From assembly GCA_017979445.1 (NCBI GenBank), contig CM030718.1, positions 14,548,760 through 14,612,759 on the forward strand: 64,000 nucleotides of DNA, in the 5' to 3' direction. Both the position numbers and the translations under genes were made by a program. Of the stretch, positions 23,691-34,923 are shown one piece after another. The notes below the pieces were generated by a model. It ran no database searches, was not told where the DNA came from, and was given only the letters and a program-made list of their open reading frames with translations. Source of the stretch: Akebia trifoliata. Taxonomy: Eukaryota; Streptophyta; Magnoliopsida; Ranunculales; Lardizabalaceae. Positions within the stretch are counted from its first letter, which is position 1. Each line of letters starts with the position of its first letter.

Positions 23691-24880
23691 CTGAACGGAC
23701 TAATGGGACCGACAGACCCAGCCTTGACATGCAACACAGGACTGATTACATAATAATTTGATAGAGACCCAACAGCGGGTTTGATTTCAGACTGAGGATT
23801 TGGGATTCTATTTGATAGAGACCCAACAGCGGGTTTGATTACAGACTGAGGATTTGGGATTCCTTTCTCAACTAACAACACTAAGATACCATGATCTTCA
23901 ATGAATAGCTGATCTATGTTGAGGGAGTCCAGATCGAGCTGCCAGTCTTCAACTTTCTTCTCCTTAACTTTTATGCTTGCTTCCTTTTCGGGCCATTCCA
24001 TGCCAAAAAAGATTTCAAACCCCGGCAGACGAGTACCTGTGATGTGATCAATGAATGGCTCTGGGAACCCACAGTAGCAGAAGTCTTCTCCTTCTTTCAC
24101 GAAATAACCATTGAGGGTCTTTCGATAGGGCTTCATTTTAATGAGATCTGTGGTACGCCTTTGCCTTTTAGCAATGGCCTTATCCCGTTTTGTTTTCCAG
24201 TATTGGGCTCAATCTTCCTTAGTAGGCTTATATCCTAGTCTGAATGTGCCGATGACATCTTTAATCACTAGTACCTCTTTAATACCTTGCTGCTTGTGAC
24301 CTAAGCCCATACCAGGGAAGAATCTCATTTTCTTGAATATATTAGCCATGTAGTAATTAGAGGTATTTTCCATTGGAAAATATTCTTTCATGACTTGATC
24401 CCATTGAACTGAGCATATCTTTTCAAACTCGAACCCACTGAGCTCTACTCCCTATTGTTCTGGTTGAATTTCAAGCAACGACTCATCCTTAGCTTCAGTA
24501 CTGTTCATAATCCCTACTATTTCAGCATCTCCATGGAGAGTAATCACTAGCCCATCCTTGATAAACTTGACCTTCTGGTGTAGCGTAGAAGGGATGGCTT
24601 TGATCTGGTGTAACCATGGTCTCCCTAACAGTAGATTGAAAGAAGACCGGATGTCAATGACCTGGAATTCCACAGGAAATTCAGCTATGCCTGTGGACAA
24701 TCGAAGGTGCAAAATTCCCAGTACATCCCTCTTGGTGTTATCATAGGCTCTAACACCTTGATTAGTAGGTTTGAGATCTTCAGCCTTAAACCCGAGACAA
24801 GTAGCTGTTTTCAGCGGGCAAATGTTCAGTGCACTCCTATTATCAATCAAAACCAACGGTACCCTCATTCCGTTACAATA
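23690..24880 (-). pseudogene. Element B protease, G-patch and linker
   Basis: The N-terminal part (24452-24880) is a retropepsin-like aspartic protease: VPLVLIDNRSALNICPL, then a flap-side segment and LLLGRPWLH. The usual catalytic motif in this lineage is D-N-G-S; here the glycine is arginine (DNRS), which should inactivate it. After a TAG at 24452 the frame continues into a G-patch-like segment (FFPGMGLGHKQQGI, near 24300), a TGA at 24209 (W position), and a linker of unknown role with CGFPEPFID and LPGFEIFFGMEW. G-patch motifs are known in this part of Tat/Ogre polyproteins. Confidence 0.82.
23757..23864 (-). repeat. In-frame 54-bp tandem duplication
   Basis: Two adjacent 54-bp copies (23757-23810 and 23811-23864) differ at about three bases. 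They encode two nearly identical 18-residue units, each ending IKPAVGSLSN. The duplication keeps the frame of the protease-RT linker region, so it could have arisen while the element was still coding. Confidence 0.85.
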
Positions 24881-25386
24881 TGCAACGGCTTAGTGTGGCT
24901 TGCCCCTTCTTTTGGGAGATCCGAGTCCGAGAAGGATAGGATATTCTCCACGTAAGTTACCCCTACTATACTGGCCAGCTGATCTGGAGAAGTTTCAAGG
25001 GAGACTTGGGCTGTGTTTAGTGCTTTGAGAACGGCCTCCCTATGAGCAGTGGAAGCCATGAGTAACCCCCATACCGAGATGTTGGCCCCTGATTTTTTCA
25101 ACTGTTTGATCACGGAGTTATCTTCTTCGATGCTTTCCTTAGTGGGATCTTCTCCTTCCTTTCTTGCCAGGGCTGCAGGATTATCAACACAGAGTTCTTG
25201 TGGCTTAAAAACTCTTTCCCCTCGAGTCATATGTCTAACTTCATCACAGGAAAGGGGGAAAGACTCATCTTCCTCAGTCAACAAGTATGGATCTTCGACT
25301 GTCAAAGGTTTAGGATTTTTTAGATTCATTTGGGCCAACAAATAACTAGTGAACGCGGGACTATCGTAACGAGGCGGGGATAACAA
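24865..25386 (-). pseudogene. Element B gag-protease linker
   Basis: A 173-codon frame links gag to protease. It starts at the frameshift in the gag tail (SPPRYDSPAFTSYLLAQM) and ends just before the protease at about 24880, where another single-base loss is likely because AYCNGMRVPLVL continues in the next frame. It is hydrophilic and acidic with no recognisable enzyme motif. In an intact relative it would be part of a continuous gag-pro reading frame. That continuity is inferred, not observed. Confidence 0.7.
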
Positions 25387-26918
25387 TAGGTATCATCCGA
25401 GGTTAAATCAAATGGTTCATAGTTTGTGGTGAAAACCTCATCAGTGAAGGCTATCCCGGCAAGGGGGTAACTGGGCGGTTTAACTTGGATTGGATGGATG
25501 AGAGAAACAAGGTCGAATGGTAATGGGGTGTGAGAAACCATGTTCAGGGTTGGTGAAGGTTGATAAGCAGGTAGTGGATTAGTGGTGACATTTGGTGGGC
25601 TAGGGATGGTGACCTTTTTGTTGTCAATAAGGTTTTGAATGGCATGGCGCAAGGTGATACAACGATCCGTGTGATGGCCAGGATTTTGATGAAACTCGCA
25701 GAACACATTAGCATTGTGTCCAGCTGGCAAGGGATTAGGTAAAGGTCGGGGTTGGATAGGGGTAAGAAGCCATTTTTTCATCAATTTGTGAAGCTCTACA
25801 GTGAGACTCATCCCTAGATTGGTGAACTGACGCGGAGTCCGAGGTTGACTTGGGTGAGCCTGGTTATTAGTCCGGGCTGGGGGTTGAGCTGGGGTAACTG
25901 AGGTATTGGCGATGTAAGTATGGTTGATGTTGGGTTTGGGAACATATGGTTTCTTAGGCTTGTTATCTGAGGGGTTAGAAAGGATCCCAGAGGCAAATGC
26001 ATCCTCAAGTTGGCTCTCGACTTGCAACAAGGATTCAAAGGTAGGGAGGTATTGGGCCACTAGGTGTTGAGCATATCCTTGAGAGAGGTTCTTTAGGATA
26101 ATTGCTACTTGTTCCTTCTCCGAAGGTTTATCCCACATTTGAGAAGCCTTGGCCCTCCAGCGACCAATGAAATCAGTGAATGTCTCCCCATTTTTCTGTT
26201 TAGTTGCTTCCAAATCCCTTCTTGAAGTCTCAATCTCAGTACTGTACTTATACTGATGCCAGAAGGCCTTTGACATGTTTTCCCATGTACCCACAGTAAC
26301 TGGATCTTGAGACATTAACCAACTTAGTGCTGATCCTGATAAAATTCTTTGGAACAACAATGTCATCTGTTCGTCGCTGAGCCCCATAGTGCGCATGTTG
26401 GTAACATACACCTTAAGATGTGTTTTTGCACACCCTGTCCCACTGAACTTGTCCATTTCAGGTATCACAAACTTTTCTGACAAATGGATTCTAGGGATGC
26501 GATTTAAAGCTTCAATGCCTGCTACAATTTCATCAATACCCTTTATACTCTTCATCACTGACTCCAATTGAGACATTCTATTAGATAACGCCGGATTTTC
26601 ATCAACATACTCTTCATCTCCGTTGAGTTCGAAGACTTCACGTGAACGTTTCTCTTCAACCTTTTTCCCCTTTGGGTCATCTAAGGGAAGTCCAGTTGAT
26701 TCCGAGGTCTGTTCTAACATTTCCACTTTGCCTTTTATATTGTTGATATCATTGGCAAAGGCTGCCAAGATCTTACGGATCTCTGTGAGCTCAGATTCTG
26801 AAGCCATCTCTGCTTGTTGACTTAGTACTGTGGTTCTTTCTAGTCGACTGGACTTACGACTCCAACTAGGAGGTGGACGCTTGAGTTTAGGCGCAATGAT
26901 AATCATATATGACCCCAT
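25326..26918 (-). CDS. gag: Element B Gag (530 codons)
   Basis: The longest uninterrupted frame in the window. The first ATG is at 26916-26918 (MGSYMIIIAP). It has a predicted coiled-coil-like N-terminal part (ELTEIRKILAAF, INNIKGKVEMLEQT), then a retrotransposon gag domain at roughly residues 155-310 (MDKFSGTG, SGSALSWLM, ETFTDFIGRWRAKASQM, YLPTFESLLQVESQLEDAF). A zinc-knuckle-like CEFHQNPGHHTDRC lies near residues 405-420, a C-x2-H-x4-GH-x4-C form usual in this lineage. Proline-rich linkers flank it. Gag forms the virus-like particle that packages element RNA. The C-terminus is probably cut short by a frameshift at about 25360. Confidence 0.9.
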   Translation of the reverse strand: MGSYMIIIAPKLKRPPPSWSRKSSRLERTTVLSQQAEMASESELTEIRKILAAFANDINNIKGKVEMLEQTSESTGLPLDDPKGKKVEEKRSREVFELNGDEEYVDENPALSNRMSQLESVMKSIKGIDEIVAGIEALNRIPRIHLSEKFVIPEMDKFSGTGCAKTHLKVYVTNMRTMGLSDEQMTLLFQRILSGSALSWLMSQDPVTVGTWENMSKAFWHQYKYSTEIETSRRDLEATKQKNGETFTDFIGRWRAKASQMWDKPSEKEQVAIILKNLSQGYAQHLVAQYLPTFESLLQVESQLEDAFASGILSNPSDNKPKKPYVPKPNINHTYIANTSVTPAQPPARTNNQAHPSQPRTPRQFTNLGMSLTVELHKLMKKWLLTPIQPRPLPNPLPAGHNANVFCEFHQNPGHHTDRCITLRHAIQNLIDNKKVTIPSPPNVTTNPLPAYQPSPTLNMVSHTPLPFDLVSLIHPIQVKPPSYPLAGIAFTDEVFTTNYEPFDLTSDDTYCYPRLVTIVPRSLVICWPK

Positions 26919-27113
26919 CAAAGGTAGATTTAGTCAATTTCAATATTACCCCATTGATAACATTTTTAAGAATCATTTTATTAAGGTTTGTGTACCAACC
27001 TATTAATTAATCCATTCACACAATGAGTATTTGAAAAGGAAATAAATATTTATTCGAAAAGAAAGATAGTTTTATTGAAAACGATAAACAATATGCTCTT
27101 ATTAAAACATCTT

Positions 27114-28295
27114 TCAACAAATTTGATTTGAACTATTTTTACATGGACGCTTGGCTTTGTCTTGATGGTCATCAGGGTTGCTGTCAGGCTTGACCCTCTT
27201 GGCTCTAACAACTGGCTCTCTGAATTCTGCTGGTCCGTCTGGATACCCTAAGGTGTGCTTGTTCCAAGCTTTCTCAATGAGGTGTACTAACTTTTCAGTT
27301 AAAGGCTCGGGAGAAAAGAAAGCTTTGTGCTGAGGTAAGAATAACTCTGTAGGTACATCGTACTATTCTGGGATCAGATTAGGATGGTAAAAAGATGTTT
27401 CTTCTAAACCAATCAGACGGACATAGTAGGATCCTTTGGTTCTTAGAACAGGGGGATCAGTCATCCACCAAGGGTACCTAAAATCGATATGATAGGCGAG
27501 GCAAGAGTCTAACCATTTGCTCCAAGCTTTGACTGAATTGTGACGCACTAACAGGTTTCTCTTGGAAAAGTGTTCTGGGCTATATTCGAGGTTTGAGGGA
27601 ACCTCTACGATTTTGAGACGATCACAAAGCCACATATAGAGTAGGTAGGGGCTTCCCTTGAAGTTTTCCCGCTTACCATTTTTTATGGCATCTAACCCTG
27701 AAAAGGTTTCAGCTAAGATTAGAGGTACTGGGTTGGCTTTCCTTAAGAGTTGAGAGGCTATATCTATGAAGGATTCAGGGATAGTTTGGCCATCACTATT
27801 GGAGGTCAGTATGTATTGGGCTAGAATTCCTAGGAACAATCGATAATCTCTAGTGACTCGCCAGGCTTCGGGTTTTACATTGATAGGGTGACTGTGGGAG
27901 CGATACGGGCCTAGTAACGGTACTAAGTTCAATCTCCCGTCATTGACTAAGACTTTGGCTTCTTCCTTGGAAATGTTTAGTCCTGTGACGAGTTCACCAG
28001 AATATCCGGTCTTCAATGAGGGCCTGACTAGAGGTCCTGAAGTGGATATCCTCATGATGCCGCAATAATCCTCGTAAGTAGGGCATAAATGCATATACCC
28101 CATATGGAATATGTGATGATAGGGGTTCCATCGCTTAGCCATAGCATGTAAGAGGTTCCAGTCTATTTCAAACTCATGGAAGTAAAGAGCACTCCTCAAC
28201 ATGAATCTCCCAAAATTGATCTTCTCTACAGGGTGCATTCCTATGACGGTTGTTTTGACTAACTGATCGATTGGGTTATCACCGGCAGCTAACAT
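27114..28295 (-). pseudogene. Element B ORF1, plant-mobile-domain-like protein
   Basis: The ORF lies upstream of gag on the same strand. The first ATG is at 28293-28295 (MLAAGDNPIDQ); an upstream in-frame TAA near 28325 limits it. It has 394 codons with one internal TAG at 27363-27365. After the TAG the frame continues (VPTELFLPQHKAFFSP, EKLVHLIEKAW) to a TGA at 27114. Motifs such as FEIDWNLLHAMAKRWNPYHH, PTYEDYCGIMRI, YLLYMWLCDRL and YRLFLGILAQYIL fit the ORF1 protein characteristic of Ogre elements, related to the DUF7745/plant mobile domain group. Its function in the element is not known. Confidence 0.8.
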
Positions 28296-31200
28296 CCTGG
28301 TTTGACACAAAAGGGTATTTTAGTACTCTTCTAATGGTCCATGTAAAAGATAAATTTTTTTTTTTTTTGGAAAATCTTATTCTTATAGAAAATATTTTCT
28401 GGAAAGCGTTTCTTCTAAAGAACACTTCTTTTGGAAAAGAATTTTTTCTGAAAAATATTTCTTTTTCTTATTTGAAAATTCGATTTTCATTTTGATTTAA
28501 CTGGCCCGGTCCATCACAATTGTTGGATCGGGATGGACTGGGTCATTATTGTAAAAGAATGGATTCTTTATTGGGTCGGTGCACCCATAAAATTTTTCAA
28601 AGATAAAAATTTTTTATCCTTGAGGACCATCATGCACTCTGATCTCATCAATCACATCACTCACATACATTCATCAATCACATGCATTCATTCAATAAAT
28701 AACCCAAGAACACCCACGATAAGTTCGAGTCGTGACCTATTGGAAAGGTTTCTAGACTCTAAGCTTACTACGTGCAATACATTTTTATCTGGCCACCCTT
28801 GCCCAAGCACCCCTATATACCTTTCGATACGTGGTGACTTGGTTTGATATACCGTATAGGTGATAATTTAAAACCTCAATTCACTTCTCTGAAGTCAAAA
28901 ACAGCCAGTTTGATCTCCAGTTGAGAGGTGGCGCACAATGCTGAACAAGGGCCCACTTAAATACCTCTCGTCTAGAATAGACATAGTCTATCCCCCTCGT
29001 ACAATAGGGTACAGCGGGGCAAGATCTTGCTTAGGCACCAGTTTTGACCAAGAAGTGCAATTGATATACTTAGATTATCTTTTATACCTACGGGTACGAG
29101 TCAAGAGTTATAACTTTCATAAATGGTTTGGCATCCCACGAGGGGACCGACCACGTACTAGTACTACGTTGGCAATCGGGACATGTGACTGTGTGGCTTA
29201 CAATAGGTCAAAGGCTCAGGTCGCTCCAGCCTGGGTGCATCAATATACCTTTCAGAATCACCTGATCGGATGGTATTAACGTTCCCAGTTTGATATACCC
29301 TAAGGTACGTGACTGGAGTTGTGGTTTTCATGAATGACGTCGCATCTCCGAAGAGACCGAGCCACGCACTAGTGCCACGTTGGCTATATGGGACATGTAA
29401 GTGAGTAAAACAGTAAACGTGCATGTGGTGTGTGCAAAACAAGGTGGGGTGTGCCCGGGATTTTTTAAACAAATGGGCCCATGGGCCTGATCATACCATC
29501 ATACATCGGATTACGTGAACATTTAATCAAGATCGACACCATTCAACTCATATGAACATTTAATCAAGATCGGCATCATTCCAATCACATGAATATTTGA
29601 TTACGATCAACATTATGATCAATATCAAACGTGTATTTCAAGCAAGATCATGGCATGTTAGAAGGGTGATTAACATAAACTAATAATATAGTCCGATTTA
29701 AGATCCAAACATGCACATCACCTTCATATATCAATCATGGTAAATTAATAAATATGGTATGTGGCAATCAATTAGACCCGATCATTGCAATAGGTACAAT
29801 TTGATAATTTTTATAGTCCAATCAAGGGTATTTTGGGGTGACCCTAACCAAATTGATATTTCTGAGGACATTGAATTAAGAATGAAGTGAGAATCGTTAG
29901 GATGAGAGGTTACGATAATCTTTAAACAAATTGAAAGAGAAAAAAAAAACAATGGAACATTTTAGAAAACAAATTGACTTTCATCAAGCAATAAAAATCA
30001 TTTTTTTTCTTTTTTATTTTTTTTTAAAACTTAAAAGAACACATTTTTCCCCCTTTTAAAAAAAAAAGAAAATTTAAACAAAACCACCAATATTTGCCAT
30101 GTCAAGATCTGGCATGTGCTAGATCATAGATCTTTTCCCCTCAGGGATATACAACTACATGTATCTAAGGGGATTTGTAGATGCCTATCCCGAGGTAAAT
30201 AAAGGTATGATCGCAGTCCATGCCACATCAAGAGTGTATTTTGAGTATACTGCATGGGGAGAGTCCGATTATGACAACTAGTCTTAAGAGGTCATATCGT
30301 TCTTAAAAAGTCAAGGAAATTTATATTAAAAGGTAAAGTAAAATTAATTTCTTAAATATTTGGCTAATGGCAAATAGATGGAAGGAGGGGTAAGTGAAGG
30401 CATTAGATAACTACAGGGGGAGGTAAGTGCGATTGTCAAATCGTCAGGGGAATGATATGGAATTGCAGTAAACCATAGGGGTGAAAGTGTAATTTATCCA
30501 AAAATGTACAATTGTTGCCCTTTGAAATAAAAAGAGAGAAGGAATAGACAGAAGCTTTAAGCGCTAGAGTAGGGTAGAGCAGAGCGGTCTCTCTCTCAAA
30601 ATCTCAATCTCAAGAAAGAGATCCATTGAGAAAGAGAGACAGAGAGTGCGAAGAGATTTGGCTTTCTACTCTGCACAGAAGATTCAGAGTACGTGAAGAA
30701 GAAGTATGGAGGGTATGTGGGTGTGTTTGTGGGAATGTTGGGAGAAGAAGGAGAGACTTGAGACGTTTACAAGGTCTCTTGTGGTGAGTTTCCTCACGAA
30801 GAAGATATCGATGAGAACAATGTATCCACTAGTTTAAAGTAGTGGCAAGTTCTTTTTATGTTTTGAAATTGCAAGACCTGGCTGTTCCTTAAGACTCCTT
30901 ATCGATCGACAAAACTCTGTACTTCTGTAACAGCCAAAAGATACATCGATTTCACGAGGAAAACTTCAAGATTGGTTAGGTTCGATGATTCCAAATCTCG
31001 CATCTCCAAATCAGATGAGATCAGAAATTTTCTCCAAACATTAATGGCTGTAAAACCGATTAGAAGGAAGGTTCTACTGGCTTGAAAGAACAGGCCGATC
31101 GGGTTCTGTTGAAGACACAATGAACACAGCTGAAAATCGTTTAGAATGGAAGGTTCGGCTGAGCTAAGCCGATCGGCCTCTGTTGAAACAGCGAAGAACA

Positions 31201-32041
31201 CGATTGGAAACCGATTAAGAAGAGGGCGCGAGGTCGAGAGCAAGATCAAACGTCCAAGCTTTAGATCGTTTAAGCTTCGCAAAACGAAAATATGGGTTTG
31301 GAACCCTTGAGGATTGAAATTCGTAAGTTTCAACAGCGCTTTGGAGAAGAAGATGGGTTTTTTTTTAAAAAACTATTTAAAAAATGGTGAAAAATAAATA
31401 AGCAAAATGTTTTTCTACTAACAGCACCCCAAAATCATTAGTGGATTTACTAAACACACACCACCAAGAGTTTCTGCCGGCAGAAATCCAAAATTTTTTT
31501 TTTTTTTTTTTTTTTTAAATCTTTTGAAATCCTATATGCTGTCAATGGACAGCATGTCTTGCTCACTAAAGAAAATTGAACACCTATGGAATAAATAAAA
31601 AATAACCAACTAATCAAAACAAAATTTCTTTTAAAAAAACGTTATCAAATAACACATCAAACACGTTTCCTTAAAAAAAAAAAACAATCTTTTGTTATCC
31701 AAAAACGGATCGACATCCCCCCAAAAGGAAGAATATAAAAAAAACATCCTTTTCATGTCATTATTCTATCCTCAATGATCATCATTCTACCCTCAACACA
31801 ATTATCCGTTAACATTTGATATCATTATTTAAAGTCACCCTAAATGACTCTCGATTGAACTATGCTAGAATAACGTATTCAAAGTTGAACCGAAATTAAT
31901 GATTAAACCCACCAATATAAAAAAATGATAAATGAGCAATAAAAACAAACTAACTAAAAATTAAATAGAATCAACTAAAAATAAAAACTAGGTCATTGGC
32001 AATGCTCCCATACTCGGGGTTTTTCAAGTTTGATCCTCAAT
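28296..32041 (-). other. Untranslated leader of element B
   Basis: About 3.7 kb lies between PBS and ORF1. Near the PBS there are homopolymer runs, including a T tract at about 31492-31516. A 144-codon minus-strand ORF at 30899-31333 has no recognisable domain. A pyrimidine-rich stretch on the minus strand lies at 30560-30660. The block 28500-29490 matches the leader of element A. A long structured leader before ORF1 is consistent with an Ogre-like element. Confidence 0.6.
28690..29490 (-). repeat. Conserved leader block with diverged internal repeats and a palindrome
   Basis: This block corresponds to 4379-5150 of element A. It holds the perfect palindrome GGCCCATGGGCC (29476-29487). Inside are imperfect repeats of about 210 bp: a CATAAATGG..GGCATCCC..GACCGACCACG module at 29115-29195 and its relative CATGAATGA..CGCATCTCC..GAGCCACGCAC at 29328-29400. 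Each is linked to a TTTGATATACC-like phrase and an AGGTATATNGATG phrase. Confidence 0.7.
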
Positions 32042-32060
32042 GTCCCCAGTGGAGTCGCCA
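32042..32060 (-). other. Primer-binding site of element B
   Basis: On the minus strand TGGCGACTCCACTGGGGAC begins one base after the 5' LTR. It equals the PBS of element A. Ogre elements use a tRNA-Arg primer. Confidence 0.82.
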
Positions 32061-32061
32061 C

Positions 32062-33793
32062 TGAAAGCGTCCTCGATCCGCGGGGTGCGCGGATCCGCTT
32101 TTGACCCTTGAGGTTTGGGAGTCGCCACCTAGTTGTTAAGGTCTAGGAACCAAATTGACTCTAAAAAAAGCAAACTAATCTACGAAAGAGAAAAAGAGTC
32201 CGGGGATCACGTTACGGGGTTGGAAGGTGTTAGGCACCAACCCCGCCCGGCCAAAGCCGGTCTTTACTAACTTCCCAAATAAATCACATTGCTAAAAACC
32301 TAAATAAAATAAAAAAAAAAAAATTTTATACCTTTCCGATAGCAAGGATTTTGTTCCCTCAGATCTGACAAAAATAACTTCTTGTACCGTACTCCCTTGC
32401 TTCGTTCTGTCTCCGGATTTGATTTTGGATCTCCGAAATCAAGGTATCTCCTTGTTTTTGGATCTGAACTCTTCAAGTTTGTTGCAGATTTGGGGTGTTT
32501 TTGGAGGGATTTTAGATGTTTTCTAGACTAAAATTGAAGGAGGGATGTTAGGTAAGGAGTTGGGGCTCCAAAACTAGGGTTTATGGGAGGCTATGGGGGC
32601 TTCTAGATCTACTTCTCTTAGGGTTTATGATTTGATACGAAAATAGGGTGTGAGCACCTCTATTTATAGATGTTTTTAGGGGTTGATTTGGATAGAGTTA
32701 GTATTTAATTAGAGTTCTTTTAATTAGAGTTATATTTTAGTTAGACTTGTTTTAGGTAGAATTGTGTTTTAATTAGAATTATTTTAGGTAGAATTATTTT
32801 TTAGTTAGAACTCTATTAGATAGAGTTATTATTTAATTAGAATTCTATTATGACTTTTGGTCTTATTTGATTGACTTTTAATATTTTGACTTTAGTCTTA
32901 ATTGATTGACTTTTAATATCTTGACTTCAGTCTTGCTTAATTGACTTTAATTTTGACTTTAGTCTCACTTGATTGACTTTAATACCTTGACCTTAGTCTT
33001 GCTTGATTTACTTTAAATTTTTGGAGAACCCCCCTCTAAAATATTTTTAATTCTTTGGACCCCCAAATGGAGGGGTCCTTAAAAAAATATCTCACAACCC
33101 TCAACAATTTTACTTGAAAGTCTGATTGATCGATTTTTTAGTTCAAATTTTTTATTTAATTTCATTAATGTTTAAATTTAATTATTTAATATTTTATTTA
33201 TTAATTTCGAATTTTTTTATTATGAAAATTGTGAATTACCGTTTTGCCCCCGGAGAGGACTTTTCACGTTTTAAGTCGGTTTTTAATGTTCTAGGATGTT
33301 TTAGAATCAGTTTTTCATAAGGAATTCAATGGAAATATTAGTTTGTGTCATTTATGAAATTTTTTGTGTGAAATGATTGTGAACTTTATGAGGGGCATTT
33401 TCATAATTTTGTCAAATTCTGTTAAAATTGGTGAAATGATTTATTTGGTTCCGATTTGTTATTTTATGTGTTCGAGAGAGTTTTTCTAAGCGTAACGTAG
33501 GCTCTAGGGTTGTTTTGAGGTTAGGGGTATTTTGGTAATTTGGTCAATTTTTAGTGATTTTTATCGTGAAACTTCTTTTTGGTCTGCAAGATGATGATTT
33601 CTATGTTTCTGGGTCGTATTTTCCTAGCGTAGCATGGTTTCTAAGGTTTGTCAGTTCGAGATACCTCATCTGGATTTCTGAAACACATCTGGTAACAAAA
33701 TAAAGCAATGGAATACACATCCATCATTGGGAATCATTGCGATCGGGTTGACGAGTTGATTAATCAGGCGAGTGCAAAAATGGGGTGTCTACA
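32062..33793 (-). repeat. 5' LTR of element B (1,732 bp)
   Basis: On the plus strand it runs from TGAAAGCGTCC to GGTGTCTACA. It has a TATA box (minus strand TATAAATA, 32661-32668) for transcription of the element. It keeps the block around 33264-33608 that the 3' LTR has lost. Differences from the other LTR are mostly transitions in the first 200 bp inspected. Confidence 0.9.
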
Positions 33794-33798
33794 TATAG
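33794..33798. other. Target-site duplication of element B, right copy
   Basis: TATAG, identical to 16134-16138. Confidence 0.9.
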
Positions 33799-34916
33799 AT
33801 ATGAGATCTAAAGTCCATAAAAAAAAAAGGATGAACTCTAGATGAAAACCATCCATCACACGTTCTTCCCCATACAAAAATCCTTTGTGACCAAATGTTA
33901 TCAACATTAACCCCTAAGAGTGAATGTTGAATTGCAAAAAGGACAACAGTCGAAATTTGCCAACTCGTGCGTGTTAGATTTCCGATGGTTTAATGTTGAA
34001 CAATTTGCATGCACACACAACTCTCAGTTATCAAGCATACACTAAAACACATTTTTCAAACATTATAAAGGTTTGTCTCAAATTATAATCTCGATATTAC
34101 CAAACATTATTATACTTGTTAAAAAATTTCCAGTAGTTGTTTATAACTATGATTAGGTTGATATAAAATCCTAAACCCAAAAAACAAATAAAAAAGGAGA
34201 GAATTTTTATTCGCACCCCAACTTTTACTTAATCTTAAATATTGACTTTTTTATTTTTATTTTTCATATTTTTCATTTTTAATTGAAGTGTAATGAGTAA
34301 ATGTTGGGTGCCAATAGAAGCTCTAAAAAAGAAAGGGAAATAAAAGTTAGAAAAAAAAATGAGGTAACCCATACGACTTCAAAACGTCTCGATTTCTTTC
34401 TGCATCCATCGCTTTTACTCTCTCTTATTTCGCTGCATCCACTTCTTTTTACTCTCTCATTTCTTTGAACAGAATTGAGAAACAAGGTCTCCATTGCTGA
34501 ATCAAGAAAAGCTACGATTTTCCACCCTCAATCAATCGCGATTTTCATGGAAATCAGACCCTCTTTGTCTCTCTCTCTGATCTTTTGAACGGAATTGAAA
34601 GATAAGGTCTCCATTGCTCAATCGAAAAAGCTAGGATTTTCTGCTCTCAATCACGATTTTTGTTGAAAATCAAAGAGAAGATCGATTCTCGATTTTCAAA
34701 ATACTGGTTTTCTTTGTTAAGTAATGGTGGATTTTCTAAACAGTTGTTATTTATTAATTATTTCTTAAATGAATTTTCCATTTTTTATTCATAAATGGTT
34801 TGATTTTTCTTATCTTAGGGGTTTCAATAAAAGATTAATAAAGGAGCAGATTGGATTCGATTCTAGGTATAGCTTCTTGAATATTTTTGTGGTTGTTTTC
34901 AATTAGGCTTTTGTTG
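33799..34916. other. Flanking DNA between elements B and C
   Basis: No gene was recognised. The part at about 34020-34325 resembles 48915-49137 and ends with GGGTGCCAATAGAAGCTC, so it is probably a small dispersed transposon. A tandem duplication at 34463-34690 is listed separately. The segment looks like pyrimidine-rich 5' UTR sequence but no coding exon could be tied to it. Confidence 0.4.
34463..34690. repeat. Imperfect tandem duplication of about 110 bp
   Basis: Two adjacent units share TTGAACNGAATTGANA, AAGGTCTCCATTGCT and a CTCAATC..GATTTT segment, starting near 34465 and 34575. They differ by substitutions and small indels. Confidence 0.7.
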
Positions 34917-34923
34917 CTTACGA
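34917..34923. other. Putative target-site duplication of element C, left copy
   Basis: CTTACGA precedes the LTR start TGTCATG and recurs at 45733-45739 after the other LTR. LTR elements usually duplicate 5 bp, so either two bases match by chance or the LTR edge is offset by two bases. Confidence 0.65.

Larger units (their letters stand above)
16139..33793 (-). mobile_element. Element B: Ogre-like (Tat lineage) Ty3/gypsy retrotransposon, 17.7 kb
   Basis: This is a full-length insertion with two LTRs, TATAG target duplications, a PBS, a PPT and a complete set of domains on the minus strand. The order is ORF1 (27114-28295), gag (25326-26918), protease and G-patch (23690-24880), RT-RNase H (21806-23690) and integrase (20107-21806). 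An ORF upstream of gag, a PBS of this type and 3' UTR tandem repeats are hallmarks reported for Ogre elements. All reading frames carry stops or single-base shifts, so the copy is dead. The LTRs remain closely similar. Confidence 0.92.

Noticed and set aside
30899..31333. A 144-codon minus-strand ORF in the leader of element B
   Set aside because: No recognisable domain and no counterpart seen in the leader of element A; likely chance.
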